Assembly: GCF_014805825.1 (NCBI RefSeq)
Contig: NZ_CP061941.1
Location: 2,356,001 to 2,420,000 of the forward strand
DNA: 64,000 nucleotides
DNA from: Marinomonas algicola
Lineage (GTDB): Bacteria > Pseudomonadota > Gammaproteobacteria > Pseudomonadales > Marinomonadaceae
Direction: 5' to 3'
Positions within the stretch are counted from its first letter, which is position 1. Every line of letters begins with the position of its first letter. Below the pieces are notes generated by a model, which had not been told where the DNA came from, ran no database searches, and was given only the letters and a program-made list of their open reading frames with translations. This document shows, one piece after another, positions 15,927 through 25,999 of the stretch. Both the position numbers and the translations under genes were made by a program.

Positions 15927-17288
15927 TCACCCTATTGCTAACTTTGTCTCTGCAAAACGCAGTTTTTTCTGGCGTGGGGTGGCTAAAAAGTATGCTAAAG
16001 TTAATGGTCCTAATCTACCCATGTACATCAAAAATATAATAATCATTTCACCCGATGCAGAGAGCTGACCTGTTAAGCCACGAGATAATCCCACAGTACC
16101 TAATGCAGAAACTGCTTCAAATACGACATCTATCATCGGGGCATTTTCCGTCAAAAGTAATGTGAAAATAGCAAACCAAGTCACCATAACCGAAATCATG
16201 GTCAATGCTAGAGCTTTGCTGATCGTGCCTTTTGCAATTTCACGTTTAAATACATGTATTTGCTGATCACGGCGTAAGTAGGCGTATGTGGATAAAATCA
16301 ACACTATAAAGGTCACGACTTTGATACCACTTGCAGTACTTAAAGAGCCGCCACCAATAAACATCAGCATCATGATCAGAGCGGTTGTAGCATCTTCGAG
16401 TTGATCAATAGCGAGTGTATTAAAGCCTGCGGTTCTTGGGGTCACTGCCTGAAACCAAGAGGCAAGCCATTTACCGAGTTCGCTGAGTGGCGCTAATGTG
16501 TTGGGGTTATCACGTTCTATTAGATATATTGTTATCACAGCAAAAGTATTGATAACCACGGTCCCAGTTATCATCATGCGGCTATAAACCGTCAGCTTTG
16601 ACCACCGACGGTTTCGCTTTAAATCCATCCAAACGGAAAAACCTAACCCGCCAATGATAAATAATCCTGTAATCGTCAGGTTAACGACGGGGTCATCCAC
16701 ATAAGGCATTAAGCTATTAGCACTTAAGGCAAACCCTGCATTATTAAACGCACTGATGGTATAGAAGAAACCGTGAAAGAAACTGGTTACCCAGCCTTCA
16801 TCGCTCCAATACCAAGTAAGTATGATGGTTCCCACAAGTTCTACGGTCAAAGCAAACATCAACACGGATTTCGCTGTAGCAACAAGCGTCGAAGAGTCGG
16901 TATGGTTGAAGGCTTCTCTTGCGACCGTACGCTCTACAAAGCCGATTTTACCTCCCAAAGCAATCAAGGTCACAATGGCAAAGGTCATGAGGCCAAGCCC
17001 ACCGCACTGAATGAGTAAAGCAATGATAACTTGCCCAAATAAAGTGAACTGAGTGCCTGTATCAACCACGACTAGCCCTGTCACCGTCACAGCTGAGGTA
17101 GCTGTGAACAAACTCTGTATCCAAGTTATTGTCTCATGAGTAGCGATAGGTAATTTCAGTAATAACGTACCCAACAAGATGAGCAGTAAAAAACTACCAC
17201 TTAAAATCAGTGGCGGCGCACCTATTATTTTTTTTCCTGACTTGGGTCTACGTTCTATCGGCGAGTTAGATGGGTGCCACTGGACCAT
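15927..17288 (-). CDS. trkH: TrkH/KtrB-type potassium channel subunit, 453 aa
   Basis: A polytopic membrane protein of the TrkH/KtrB superfamily with repeated M1-P-M2 modules. Selectivity-filter-like segments are visible at SAVTVTGLVVVDTG, SAFNNAGFAL, TPRTAGFNT and SALGTVGLSRGLTG. It would take up K+ with the NAD-binding TrkA encoded just upstream. I start at the ATG at 17288, two bases after the trkA stop; the longer frame overlaps trkA. The gene is HS4 cargo next to a KdpDE-like sensor pair, suggesting a transferable potassium/osmotic stress module. At 453 aa it is close to KtrB length. Confidence 0.9.
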   Translation of the reverse strand: MVQWHPSNSPIERRPKSGKKIIGAPPLILSGSFLLLILLGTLLLKLPIATHETITWIQSLFTATSAVTVTGLVVVDTGTQFTLFGQVIIALLIQCGGLGLMTFAIVTLIALGGKIGFVERTVAREAFNHTDSSTLVATAKSVLMFALTVELVGTIILTWYWSDEGWVTSFFHGFFYTISAFNNAGFALSANSLMPYVDDPVVNLTITGLFIIGGLGFSVWMDLKRNRRWSKLTVYSRMMITGTVVINTFAVITIYLIERDNPNTLAPLSELGKWLASWFQAVTPRTAGFNTLAIDQLEDATTALIMMLMFIGGGSLSTASGIKVVTFIVLILSTYAYLRRDQQIHVFKREIAKGTISKALALTMISVMVTWFAIFTLLLTENAPMIDVVFEAVSALGTVGLSRGLTGQLSASGEMIIIFLMYMGRLGPLTLAYFLATPRQKKLRFAETKLAIG

Positions 17289-17289
17289 C

Positions 17290-17943
17290 TCACACCAACC
17301 TTGGAGCAAGGTACTTAAGCTCAGCGCGAGTTCCACACAACAGAATGATATCATTCGCTTTTAAAACAAAATCATGACCAATCTGATTGATCAAGTTTTT
17401 TTCACGTTTAATAAGAACAGTTTGCACACTAGCTTTAGCATCACCAAGAATTTTATCAATAGGAGTATCATGTAGTGATGCTCTGATATGAATCTCTACC
17501 ACATATAAACCATGACCCAATGACAAGTAGTTATTCACCATAGGGTAGTTTAGTGCCTGAGCAACACGTACGCCCATTTCCTCTTCTGGATGGATAATAC
17601 GTTGAACGCCAAGTTTCGAAACAATGGTGTGGTGTGCTTTAGTGCTAGCCTTAACCCAAATTTCCTTAACATTGAGATTTTTCAATGCCAAGGTACAAAG
17701 CAAACTCGACTGCATGTCTTCGCCAATAGCTATTAAAACAGCTTCACTGTTGACAAGATCTAATTCACGCAGCGCATTTTCATCAGTGGAGTCACAAATT
17801 ATGGCTTGTGTTAACTCCTCGACATATTTCTCAACAATTTTTGGATCGCGATCAACGCCCGTTACTGTGTGTCCGAGATGGATCAATTCAAGACTGGCCG
17901 CAATACCAAAACGCCCAAGTCCAATGATAGTAAAATGTGCCAT
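17290..17943 (-). CDS. trkA: TrkA/KtrA-type NAD-binding regulatory subunit, 217 aa
   Basis: It has an N-terminal RCK_N Rossmann domain with the GLGRFG nucleotide motif (residues 8-13) and acidic VDRD end of beta 2, followed by an RCK_C domain (from about 135). The length matches one-RCK proteins such as KtrA rather than the 458-aa tandem E. coli TrkA. It gates the channel encoded by the next gene, and the two are separated by 1 bp. KtrA might therefore be the better name. Confidence 0.92.
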   Translation of the reverse strand: MAHFTIIGLGRFGIAASLELIHLGHTVTGVDRDPKIVEKYVEELTQAIICDSTDENALRELDLVNSEAVLIAIGEDMQSSLLCTLALKNLNVKEIWVKASTKAHHTIVSKLGVQRIIHPEEEMGVRVAQALNYPMVNNYLSLGHGLYVVEIHIRASLHDTPIDKILGDAKASVQTVLIKREKNLINQIGHDFVLKANDIILLCGTRAELKYLAPRLV

Positions 17944-18176
17944 GACAATACCCTTACTAATTTTTTAAAAGTTTGGCAATAAAACGACTAACACCTTGTG
18001 GTATTCCTGTCTGCCAAAGATCGTTGCCTGATTAAATATCCAAGACCCTGTATCAGAAAGATGTTCAAAATTGCTTTCTACCATATCAAATCAGGGCCAA
18101 GCACAGCCCCCATTCAAAATATGGCATGATCAAGAGTCGAACGGCATTCTTAAGATTAATCATAAGGTAACTACAT

Positions 18177-18854
18177 CTAAACTAAACGATAGCCAATCCC
18201 TGATTCGGTTTTAATAAGCTGTTGTTCGTCTGCACTATCGTTAAATTTTTTGCGCAACTGGCTAACCAATACACGCAAATAATGAGTATCATCCGTATGA
18301 CTTTCGCCCCATACCTCTTTCAACAAGTGTGTTTGTTTAACAAGTTGCCCAGGTGTAATCATGAGCATTTCAATAAACGCAAACTCCTTCTTGGTTAAAA
18401 TGACTTCGGTATCGTACAGCCAGCATTGATGAGTACTTCTTTGTAGTTTGAGGGCACTAAAAGTCAGGATATCCTTGCTAAAACTCTCACTGACTAAATC
18501 TCTCAGCAGTACCTTAATTCGTACAATGAGTTCTCTAATCCCAAACGGCTTACTGAGATAATCGTTAGCCCCTGCTTCAAGCAAGCGAATCTTCTCTTCT
18601 TCTTGATCACGTGCTGTTAGGATGAGTACGGGGGTTCTACTTGACTTACGGACCATCGATAGAAACTCGATACCATCGCCATCAGGCAATCCCAAGTCGA
18701 GCACCACTACATGCGGCTTAAAATGCTCAAATTGTACTATTGCCATCGCTAACGTGTCTGCTCCTACGTAATCGAAGCCTTCAGTCGCCAAGGAAATGCG
18801 CATAAACGTTTGAATTTGAGGCTCATCATCCACCACTAGTATTTTATAGTTCAT
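18177..18854 (-). CDS. kdpE: KdpE-like OmpR-family response regulator
   Basis: It has a receiver domain with the acidic pocket near the start (VVDDEPQ), the phospho-acceptor in VVLDLGLPDGDG (about D52) and the conserved Lys in LSKPFGIRELIVRI, followed by an OmpR-type winged helix ending in TESGIGYRLV. It is most similar in style to KdpE. It overlaps nothing but abuts the sensor kinase gene (adjacent stop/start), so the two are co-translated. No kdpFABC genes are present, so its targets are more likely the adjacent trkAH. Confidence 0.9.
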   Translation of the reverse strand: MNYKILVVDDEPQIQTFMRISLATEGFDYVGADTLAMAIVQFEHFKPHVVVLDLGLPDGDGIEFLSMVRKSSRTPVLILTARDQEEEKIRLLEAGANDYLSKPFGIRELIVRIKVLLRDLVSESFSKDILTFSALKLQRSTHQCWLYDTEVILTKKEFAFIEMLMITPGQLVKQTHLLKEVWGESHTDDTHYLRVLVSQLRKKFNDSADEQQLIKTESGIGYRLV

Positions 18855-19895
18855 TCACCCCTCTCCTCGTTGACTGCTTGGCAGCGTAATCTGAATCAAA
18901 CAACCGTGTTGTACTTCTACACATTCGATATGGCCTTGATGGGCAGAGACCACTCCTTTAGCTACACTCAATCCAAGGCCTGAGCCTGAATCGTCACTTC
19001 TTTTTTCCTTGCCTGAATAAAACAGCTCGAACATTCGCTCTGCTTCATCAGGTTGTAGTGATCGGCCTTGATTATAAATATCAATCACCACATCCTGTTG
19101 ACTCTGATAAATCGTCACACTAACCTGTTTATCTTTAGGGGAATAACGCAGTGCATTATCCAATACATTAAATAGCGCCTGCTCTAGCAAAGCCCGACTG
19201 ACATCAACCAATGAGACTGCTCCATTGACAGCAACTTCAATACTTGTAGTGGATGAAGAGAAGCGATCGATGACGCTTTTTATGATATGTACAATGGATT
19301 CTTGTTGCTTCTGGATGCTAACTACGCCGTGATGCAATTTCATCGCTTGCAATAGGTTCTCTATGTATTGATGTAAGCGATGGCTTTCTTTGATAGCACT
19401 GTCAAGCAACTCATCCTTTTCTTTCGCTTGCAATTGCATCTTATATTCTTTGAATGTACCCAAATTACCGATAATCCCCGCGAGCGGAGTTCTCAAATCA
19501 TGAGATACAGAAAGTAAAATTTGGTGTCGTAATTGAACTTGCTCTAACGCATTTTGTTGATGTCTATATCGCTCAGCGAGCTGACTGGTAATAAAGGCAA
19601 CTACAATAAAAACGACTAAATTGATGATATCATCCAGGACAAACATCTGTAGCGAATACCGAGGTGTGGTAAAGAGAAAGTTAAAACTGACAGCTTCGGC
19701 AGTCGCGGCCACATACGCTATCCGTGAATTACATTGTAAGACAATCACAACGATAGACAGCTGGAGTATCAGTAACACCGCGATGGTTGAACCCAACCAG
19801 TATTCAAGTCCTAAAGATGCGACAAGTGCAATAACAAACACTAATGCTGATAAGAGATAGCGCTTTTGTATCCAAGCCATTGCCATACAACTCAT
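18855..19895 (-). CDS. kdpD: KdpD-like sensor histidine kinase lacking the KdpD N-terminal domain, 346 aa
   Basis: Residues about 10-105 form the four-helix DUF4118 membrane domain of KdpD. A histidine kinase follows, with SVSHDLRTPLAG (phospho-His about 130), the N-box NVLDNALRYSP and GSGLGLSVAKG. The large KdpD/universal-stress N-terminal domain (about 400 aa in E. coli) is missing entirely, so input must come from the membrane domain or the cytoplasm. Paired with the kdpE-like gene, it is probably the K+ or turgor sensor for the trkAH genes downstream. Several in-frame ATGs lie close together, so the start is uncertain by a few codons. Confidence 0.88.
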   Translation of the reverse strand: MSCMAMAWIQKRYLLSALVFVIALVASLGLEYWLGSTIAVLLILQLSIVVIVLQCNSRIAYVAATAEAVSFNFLFTTPRYSLQMFVLDDIINLVVFIVVAFITSQLAERYRHQQNALEQVQLRHQILLSVSHDLRTPLAGIIGNLGTFKEYKMQLQAKEKDELLDSAIKESHRLHQYIENLLQAMKLHHGVVSIQKQQESIVHIIKSVIDRFSSSTTSIEVAVNGAVSLVDVSRALLEQALFNVLDNALRYSPKDKQVSVTIYQSQQDVVIDIYNQGRSLQPDEAERMFELFYSGKEKRSDDSGSGLGLSVAKGVVSAHQGHIECVEVQHGCLIQITLPSSQRGEG

Positions 19896-20159
19896 TTGAA
19901 AGAAAATCTTAATAGTGACTCTATCAGATACAAAACTAGTGTTCGCGTAAAAAAAGCGTTAAATATTGGCGTATCGTAATGATTTGAAGTTGAATTCGGT
20001 GAGAACTCCTGAGACCAAAAGCATAGCTAATATGGAGTACTCGCAAATTCATATAATAAGTGCACCACTCATGGTTGAGTAGGTGGCGAGAGATCAATTG
20101 CCCATAGGTGGTATTCTAACGTCGCCAAACAATTAGATTATTACCATGAGCTAATACAT

Positions 20160-20838
20160 GGGTTTACTTTGTTGGTGCCCTCTTTATCTTCATCGTAGGC
20201 CCTACGGTACTCATTTTATCGTTAGGAGTAGAATCATTAGCTGTGTATCTTTCTGAATTTTTTGCTCGCATTCCGGTTATTGGCACATCGGGTAACAGCC
20301 AATAGCCGGGGTGGTGGACAGTCCCGTTTTTTGCAAGCTGTTTTGCTTGGGCACCACTAACTTGCCTGCTCCTGGGTAAAATCACATTGGGCTACACTGT
20401 TCGTCAGTTTATTATCGTTAATACCTTACTACCCTCTGTGTTTGGTTTTTTTATGGTTTAGTATTTTCAGTGGATCGTCATTATTTTATGACATCAGTCA
20501 AGGCGGGATAATGTTCGAAGCCTATAAAGCAGAAGGTTTTGCCTCAGTCATTTACGTTCTGCTTAACCAATTACCAGGCAGCACATTACTGAGTGTCTTG
20601 TTTATTTTTGCCTGCTTTATTACATTCATTATTGTGACAGACTCTAATACTGATGCCATTGGTGGCTTATGTATTTAATTTGTCAGGGGTGCCAGTCATT
20701 TCAATAGTTGTTGGATCCGGGTTTGCTTTTATTAAAATGGCCCAACAGGTCAAAAGTAATAGTCTAGTCGCTGAACTACATACTCAAAATGACATGACCA
20801 AGGACACCAGCACGGTGCATGAAAAAGTAGCTTTCTAA
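20160..20838 (+). pseudogene. BCCT-family transporter, C-terminal part, frameshifted
   Basis: Joining frames on the plus strand gives typical betaine/carnitine/choline transporter sequence: FVGALFIFIVGPTVLIL, PGWWTVPFFASCFAWAP, TVRQFIIVNTLLPSVFGFF, then SLFYDISQGGI and LFIFACFITFIIVTDSN. Frame changes and stops are needed near 20310, 20450 and 20650, and the N-terminal half is absent. It is a decayed osmolyte transporter within the HS4 cargo. With the Trk/Kdp genes it hints that this segment once served osmotic adaptation. Confidence 0.82.
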
Positions 20839-21052
20839 AAATATGGAGATAAAGCGCTATCCATGGGTAGCGCTTTATTTACAGTTCAAAGCTCCTTCAT
20901 TTTTTAAAACTAGGGTTTAACGGCAATAGCAGTCTAGTAAGAGAGCGAGTCGGCACTGCTTAGCAACCTCAATAAGTTAAAGTGGTCTATTAACCCATTT
21001 ACTGTGTGCAGTGAAAGAGTCTTAACAGGCTATATTTACCATTAAGACATTT

Positions 21053-21178
21053 CTAATTTATCCACTACGTCTAGCATCATTTCTGCTAGGCCATCTGCTC
21101 GCTCATTGGTTGTGAATAGCTTTTCTTCAGAAACACCTAGCTTACGACGAACAAACAAAAAAGCATTCAGTGTATGCA
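21053..21178 (-). pseudogene. Fragment of a Fic-family gene
   Basis: Translated on the minus strand it reads KLGVSEEKLFTTNERADGLAEMMLDVVDKL, matching the intact Fic gene at 40318-41424 (KLGLSEEKPFPTTERTDGLAEIMLDAVENL). Only about 40 codons remain. It is a paralogue rather than a copy, since DNA identity is moderate. It shows that a second Fic gene once occupied this hotspot. Confidence 0.7.
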
Positions 21179-21191
21179 ACGCACAAAGTGC

Positions 21192-21233
21192 AAAAATGGT
21201 TACTTTAAAGCGGAAAAACGCAGTAAAGTAACC
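21192..21233 (-). terminator. Hairpin terminator downstream of traN
   Basis: GGTTACTTTA and TAAAGTAACC (21198-21207 and 21224-21233) pair perfectly over 10 bp, with a further GCG/CGC inside. On the minus strand the hairpin is followed by ATTTTTG. It lies 43 bp beyond the traN stop. Confidence 0.7.
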
Positions 21234-21275
21234 AGTATGGAATATTATTGGCGCAGCTATTTTAGAAGGACGTGC

Positions 21276-24200
21276 TCAATTATTCCCCGAAATTTCTTCC
21301 GTCGCCTCCTGGCGTAATTTCTGAGCATCCATTCCGTTTAGCCTTTCAATAGCTCTGTCTGCGGCACTTTGACGGTTTCCATCAACGTTTAGCGTACTCC
21401 CTGAGCCTGTGAGTCTTTCCAAATCCAGTGACGGTATTTCTGGTAGGTTGCCTGTTATTGACAAGATACCTATCCATTCATCCAAATTGACTTGGCTCCA
21501 ATCTACCTGGTTTAACTGACTCGCGGTCAAACCTTCACAGTTTGGAGACTTTGCACTGCCCCAGCCAAGGCCCAATTGCGGACGCACTTGTTCTTGAATG
21601 ATCCGTGAAAGTGGCGAAGTAAAACAGCAATATGATTGCCGTTTCTCAACACAGGCACCTAAAAACTTAGACTTGCAGTAAGAACCTACATAGTGGCAAC
21701 TCTTCAATACCCGCTTGGCGTTCATTTCAAACTCACTCTGCTCACATTTCCAGATAAGCTGAATGAGGATCATAGTGACTGAATAAATCATGTAGGCCGT
21801 CATAACCGTACTCAGAACCGCGCCCGCAGCGCCCCCCAGGGCGAAGTTACCGCCCGAAACAACACCATCGGCTCCAACCGCGCCACCAACGTTACTAAAC
21901 AGTGCCGATTGCGCCCCCGAACCAAAGGTCGTACCTACCCATTCAGCCGTCTTGTTAGTCAACACCTGCATAAAGCCAGTCGCAGCTTGCTCCGCTCCCG
22001 CGCCAGCAGCCGTTGATGGCCCAGCCCCCATGAGAGAGTCCCATGCAGACACAAAAGGCTCTTTAACCGCACTCCAGGTACTCGTGATTGGTTCCCTAAG
22101 CGTATTCCAGGAACCATAGATTGCAGAAGACGGATTCATAGCCATGACTGCCGTATCAAGCTTGTTAACCGCCACTATCATCGTGATGTAGTCCGATAAC
22201 GACACGCCACTTGGCTTTTCACAGCAATCCACTATACCGCCAACGGCTTTTTTGCACTGGCCAGCATTACCTTTAAAGACCGTACACTCAACGTTGTCTT
22301 GGCCATCAGCTCCCGTGCATGACATATCATTGGTCATAAACTGCGCCGCATTAAGCATCGCTGCGGCCTCTGCAAAGTTAGCCTGCTTGATTGACTCTGG
22401 CTCTAAACAATCTGTGCCCATGCAGCGAACTGGCCCCTCACAGTTGTATTGAGTTTCCATTTGAGCGTTTTGCACTTCAACGCTTTGTCCGCAGTCATAC
22501 ACCAAACTTTGGATATAGCAGAAGCCTTCATGACCAGCCCCGCCTTCAGTGCATTCGGTTCTGACGTACTGGCAGGCTGGGTTTTGCTCCAGCGCGGAAC
22601 ACGTATTGGTGGTCGTGTTTTGTCCATTATTGACGATGGTTTGAGTATTACCATTGGCATCTACCCAGCTATCTGAGCTGCCCATGTTGAACTCAGGATG
22701 AGCAGTCGAAGCATTGTAGGTCGCTCTTGCCCTCCAGCATGAGAGTCCCAGTCCATCAGAACTGCCGCGACTGGTTAAATGAGCAGGAGACGAAACAACC
22801 GCCGGATAAAGGCTTCCAAGATTGGCCAACTCGCCACTACCAACCGTTAACCCGTCGATTCGTTTCGTGCCCGTATCCAAACACTGCCACTGCACCGCAG
22901 TAAACTGATCCGTTTGCATCAAGCATTGGTCTACGCCCGGATCACTTGATTGATGAACAATGTCTTGCTCTAAGTACTTGCCAGAGAAGGTCAATGAAGC
23001 GCTCAGTTTCGCAGGAGCCAAACACTTCTGAACTTCTCGGCTGCAAGTGTCGAAATCGACTTTGTTCCAGCCGGATTCGCATCTGGAACGAGTGACTTCC
23101 TGAGGTTCATGCCACGAAATAATCGAACCATTGACGACTTTACACAATGAGCCAACCAAGGTTCCTTTTGGACAGGTCATTTCAGGGTATTTAATGGACG
23201 GTTTCGTCTCAGTCACCGTTTCCTTATTGCCCGTCAGTGAGAGTGTCGTTTTCCAACCATTTGCCTTGGATGGCGACTCGGTGATTTTTATCTCAGTATT
23301 TTGATTATCAAAAATCCTCAGCGTCGCGTTTCCAGTTTGCATAGTGCTGCTGTACTGTGGAACAAAACTGAGCGTTTCAGAGCTAAAGCAACTGCGCTCA
23401 ATAGACCAGCTTTGTTGATGGGTTTCAGCGGATACACGTCGTTCTAACTGACACTGAGTAAGCGTGCTGATCTTCTCGCACACCTGGTAGTCCGGTACAT
23501 GCTTGGTTTCAGTAAATGGCGTAATCGTCTGAGTAGGCTCACAGGCCTCAAAACTACTTGGCATAAGGTTAGATACCACACACTTTGGATCACTGGTTTG
23601 CAATCCACAGTCATAGGTATCGGTAAAACGAATGCATTCTCCTTTATCATTGGTTTCGGCACATTCTGACGACATGAATCCACAGGAAGGATTATCTTCA
23701 AGCACTTGGCACGCCTGATTTTCAATCCCCTTATAGCTTTCGTCATCCACACTCACTTGTACACGCCGACACAAAGGCGATATGCCAGCCACAGGGCTTG
23801 GGGCAAAGTAGGATTCACAAACTGAAACACCATTGACCACCGTACATCCGTTGGTTGAAGACGGCTGATCCGTGCATTGAATGCTGTAGTCTGAAAACTT
23901 CGTCGGGATATCCGCTGCTTGTTCGATACAGGATTGTGGCGACCAACTATCATTCATCACCACCTTGGTTGGATCAAAGCGCACCTTGATGCGTGCATAC
24001 CCCTCACCACTACCCGTAACTGATACGCGAATTTTTACCGGCACTTCTAAACCGGGCTCTACCGCTTTTAGCCTGGCGGTGAGGTCAGTATTAGGATTGC
24101 GTTCCCAACTGGTACTGAGCTCGCAGCGACCTGCCGTTTCTGGTGGAAAGTTATTATTAGGCCCTGACCAGACTTTCTGATCGCCTAGCCACACCTGCAT

Positions 24201-24968
24201 GTAGTCATCCCATTTGGCGTACTCAAGAACGGCTGAGGTAATCGCATCGGGGTTCACGACTTTGAGTGTGATGGCCTGTTCAAACACTTTACAACGGCCA
24301 CTCCAGTAGTTGTCACCAATTCGCCCTATCCAAACCTCAAGACAACCCTCACCACAAGAGCGAAGGTTCATCGGCCCTGAAACATGCTCAATGATGCCTG
24401 CCGTGTAATCGTGAGTGATAGTGCAGCTGTTAACCGCTGTATTGAGCCTGTCGCATTGCTGGTAATTTGGGCGGCCTTCACTTTGAGACTCACAGCCGGG
24501 GAAGCTTTGAGTTAATAGATTTGGGTCAGTTTGAACCGCATCGGTTAATGCCCAGAGCGGATCACTGACCATATCTGGCCGAGACCTGTCTTTGATTTGC
24601 TGTAGCGAACGAAATGCTTCACCCGTAGCGCCATTTTCGGATGCCATGCTCTCTTGGCGCTGTGTTCCCAATTGATTCATACTGGCATCAGAGCCATAAA
24701 CGCCCGTTAAGACATCCAATGAGCCCTGATCCATACCAGGGAAAAGCTCTTGCAAGTTAATCGTCTCATTACCACTGCCATTCGGCACCGACAATGTATT
24801 GCCATTGAGTGCGGGCATCGTCCAGTTTTGCAGCAATTGCTTACCTTCCTGTTGTCCGCTTAGACCGGATTGGCGCTGCACATCAGCGGCCACACCATGT
24901 AAGGGCAAGCACGCCATAGTGATTGATAAAATACCCGCTAACACTCGGGTAAAAAGTGTTGGTTTCAT
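21276..24968 (-). CDS. traN: TraN mating-pair stabilisation protein, 1230 aa
   Basis: A large cysteine-rich outer-membrane protein of the F-type transfer system that recognises the recipient and stabilises mating pairs. A signal peptide (residues 1-28, cleaved near VAADV) is followed by a long extracellular region with many Cys pairs (for example CSALEQNPACQYVRTEC and ECTVFKGNAGQCKKAVGGIVDCC) and a hydrophobic segment near 1050-1080. It is the last gene of the dsbC-to-traN operon, 2 bp after traU. The C-terminal 80 residues recur in the remnant at 0.9 kb. It is longer than F TraN (about 600 aa), as is normal for this ICE family. Confidence 0.94.
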   Translation of the reverse strand: MKPTLFTRVLAGILSITMACLPLHGVAADVQRQSGLSGQQEGKQLLQNWTMPALNGNTLSVPNGSGNETINLQELFPGMDQGSLDVLTGVYGSDASMNQLGTQRQESMASENGATGEAFRSLQQIKDRSRPDMVSDPLWALTDAVQTDPNLLTQSFPGCESQSEGRPNYQQCDRLNTAVNSCTITHDYTAGIIEHVSGPMNLRSCGEGCLEVWIGRIGDNYWSGRCKVFEQAITLKVVNPDAITSAVLEYAKWDDYMQVWLGDQKVWSGPNNNFPPETAGRCELSTSWERNPNTDLTARLKAVEPGLEVPVKIRVSVTGSGEGYARIKVRFDPTKVVMNDSWSPQSCIEQAADIPTKFSDYSIQCTDQPSSTNGCTVVNGVSVCESYFAPSPVAGISPLCRRVQVSVDDESYKGIENQACQVLEDNPSCGFMSSECAETNDKGECIRFTDTYDCGLQTSDPKCVVSNLMPSSFEACEPTQTITPFTETKHVPDYQVCEKISTLTQCQLERRVSAETHQQSWSIERSCFSSETLSFVPQYSSTMQTGNATLRIFDNQNTEIKITESPSKANGWKTTLSLTGNKETVTETKPSIKYPEMTCPKGTLVGSLCKVVNGSIISWHEPQEVTRSRCESGWNKVDFDTCSREVQKCLAPAKLSASLTFSGKYLEQDIVHQSSDPGVDQCLMQTDQFTAVQWQCLDTGTKRIDGLTVGSGELANLGSLYPAVVSSPAHLTSRGSSDGLGLSCWRARATYNASTAHPEFNMGSSDSWVDANGNTQTIVNNGQNTTTNTCSALEQNPACQYVRTECTEGGAGHEGFCYIQSLVYDCGQSVEVQNAQMETQYNCEGPVRCMGTDCLEPESIKQANFAEAAAMLNAAQFMTNDMSCTGADGQDNVECTVFKGNAGQCKKAVGGIVDCCEKPSGVSLSDYITMIVAVNKLDTAVMAMNPSSAIYGSWNTLREPITSTWSAVKEPFVSAWDSLMGAGPSTAAGAGAEQAATGFMQVLTNKTAEWVGTTFGSGAQSALFSNVGGAVGADGVVSGGNFALGGAAGAVLSTVMTAYMIYSVTMILIQLIWKCEQSEFEMNAKRVLKSCHYVGSYCKSKFLGACVEKRQSYCCFTSPLSRIIQEQVRPQLGLGWGSAKSPNCEGLTASQLNQVDWSQVNLDEWIGILSITGNLPEIPSLDLERLTGSGSTLNVDGNRQSAADRAIERLNGMDAQKLRQEATEEISGNN

Positions 24969-24970
24969 AG

Positions 24971-25999
24971 TTAACCTCCCGAGTTACAGCAGTCTTGCCA
25001 GCGCCACAAAATGTAGAGCGCATCTTCACCGGCACCGGGGATCGTTCGCCACTCTCCCCATTTCATGGTGCTTTCACCGATGACATGCGCACTTTCAGTT
25101 TCCGGTACAGGGAAGAACATACTCATCTTGTATTGGGATTTCGGCAGCATGGGGTCGATAACAGGTCGGCATAGCGCACTGTTCCCCATTGTTCGCCTTG
25201 CAAGACCACGCCTGTGTTGAGCTGCGATTGCTCGCGCCGCTAAATGGCTGGTGTTTTCTGCTAATGAGCCAAAGGCTAAGGTGTGGCCAGATAAGGGATA
25301 GAGATGGCCCCAACTGCCAGCACACCAAAACAACTGGTCGATGGGTTTACCAAGTGTCGATGAGGCAGCGTCAGCGGTACAAGCCGAAATAGCCAATGGA
25401 TTGGCAACGGCCGCCGCTTCAGGCTGAGTAAAAAAAGCCAGTTCATCGTTCAGCCATGTTGGGTCCAATTCCGACAAATACATCAAGTCAAAGTCCATGT
25501 AACCATCGGCATTGCAATTGCCATCCATGAACAAATCGAGCATGACCAAAAGCGGAAAGGCGTAATAATGGTAATGGTAGAAAGCGAGATCACCGGTGTC
25601 GTATTCACCCTCGCCATGACCACCTTGCAGTCGCCTATCACCTAACGGTAAGCGAATCCCTCCCAGTGAAGGCGAACAACCTGGCGTTCTGACCAGTTCA
25701 ATCAAACGCGCTGGCTCCCACATGCTGGTAACAATACCTGGCCTTGGAACACCTAAGTTGTCTTCACATAAGCAAAATGACTTGTTTGATGCACCGCTTG
25801 GGACATTGCCAGAGCCAAGAGGAAGCCCTGCAACCCGGATAGGAAAAATGCATGACCAGCAAACATCCGTCAGCAACTTGCCCGACAATAAACCCGCGTC
25901 TGGGCAGATCAGTTCGGCTTTTGCAGGCATAGATGCGCCCAGGACAAGCATGACAACGAGAGTCCGCATCAGACGAAACGTATTATTGAGCTTTTGCAT
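24971..25999 (-). CDS. traU: TraU, F-type pilus assembly / DNA transfer protein
   Basis: A periplasmic protein of about 342 aa with a signal peptide (cleaved after AKA), then ELICPDAGLLSGKLLTDVCWSCIFPIRVAG, the hallmark TraU start with paired cysteines, and further Cys along the chain. It is required for pilus assembly and for DNA transfer. I start at the ATG at 25999, which has AAGGAG seven bases upstream; it overlaps the end of traW by 17 bp. It is coupled to traW and traN. Confidence 0.93.
   Translation of the reverse strand: MQKLNNTFRLMRTLVVMLVLGASMPAKAELICPDAGLLSGKLLTDVCWSCIFPIRVAGLPLGSGNVPSGASNKSFCLCEDNLGVPRPGIVTSMWEPARLIELVRTPGCSPSLGGIRLPLGDRRLQGGHGEGEYDTGDLAFYHYHYYAFPLLVMLDLFMDGNCNADGYMDFDLMYLSELDPTWLNDELAFFTQPEAAAVANPLAISACTADAASSTLGKPIDQLFWCAGSWGHLYPLSGHTLAFGSLAENTSHLAARAIAAQHRRGLARRTMGNSALCRPVIDPMLPKSQYKMSMFFPVPETESAHVIGESTMKWGEWRTIPGAGEDALYILWRWQDCCNSGG

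Noticed and set aside
19896..20159. Promoter or gene between the KdpD-like gene and the BCCT remnant
   Set aside because: Nothing beyond AT-rich intergenic sequence could be supported.
22252..24180. Several plus-strand frames inside traN
   Set aside because: They are antisense to an intact, family-typical gene and have no independent support.
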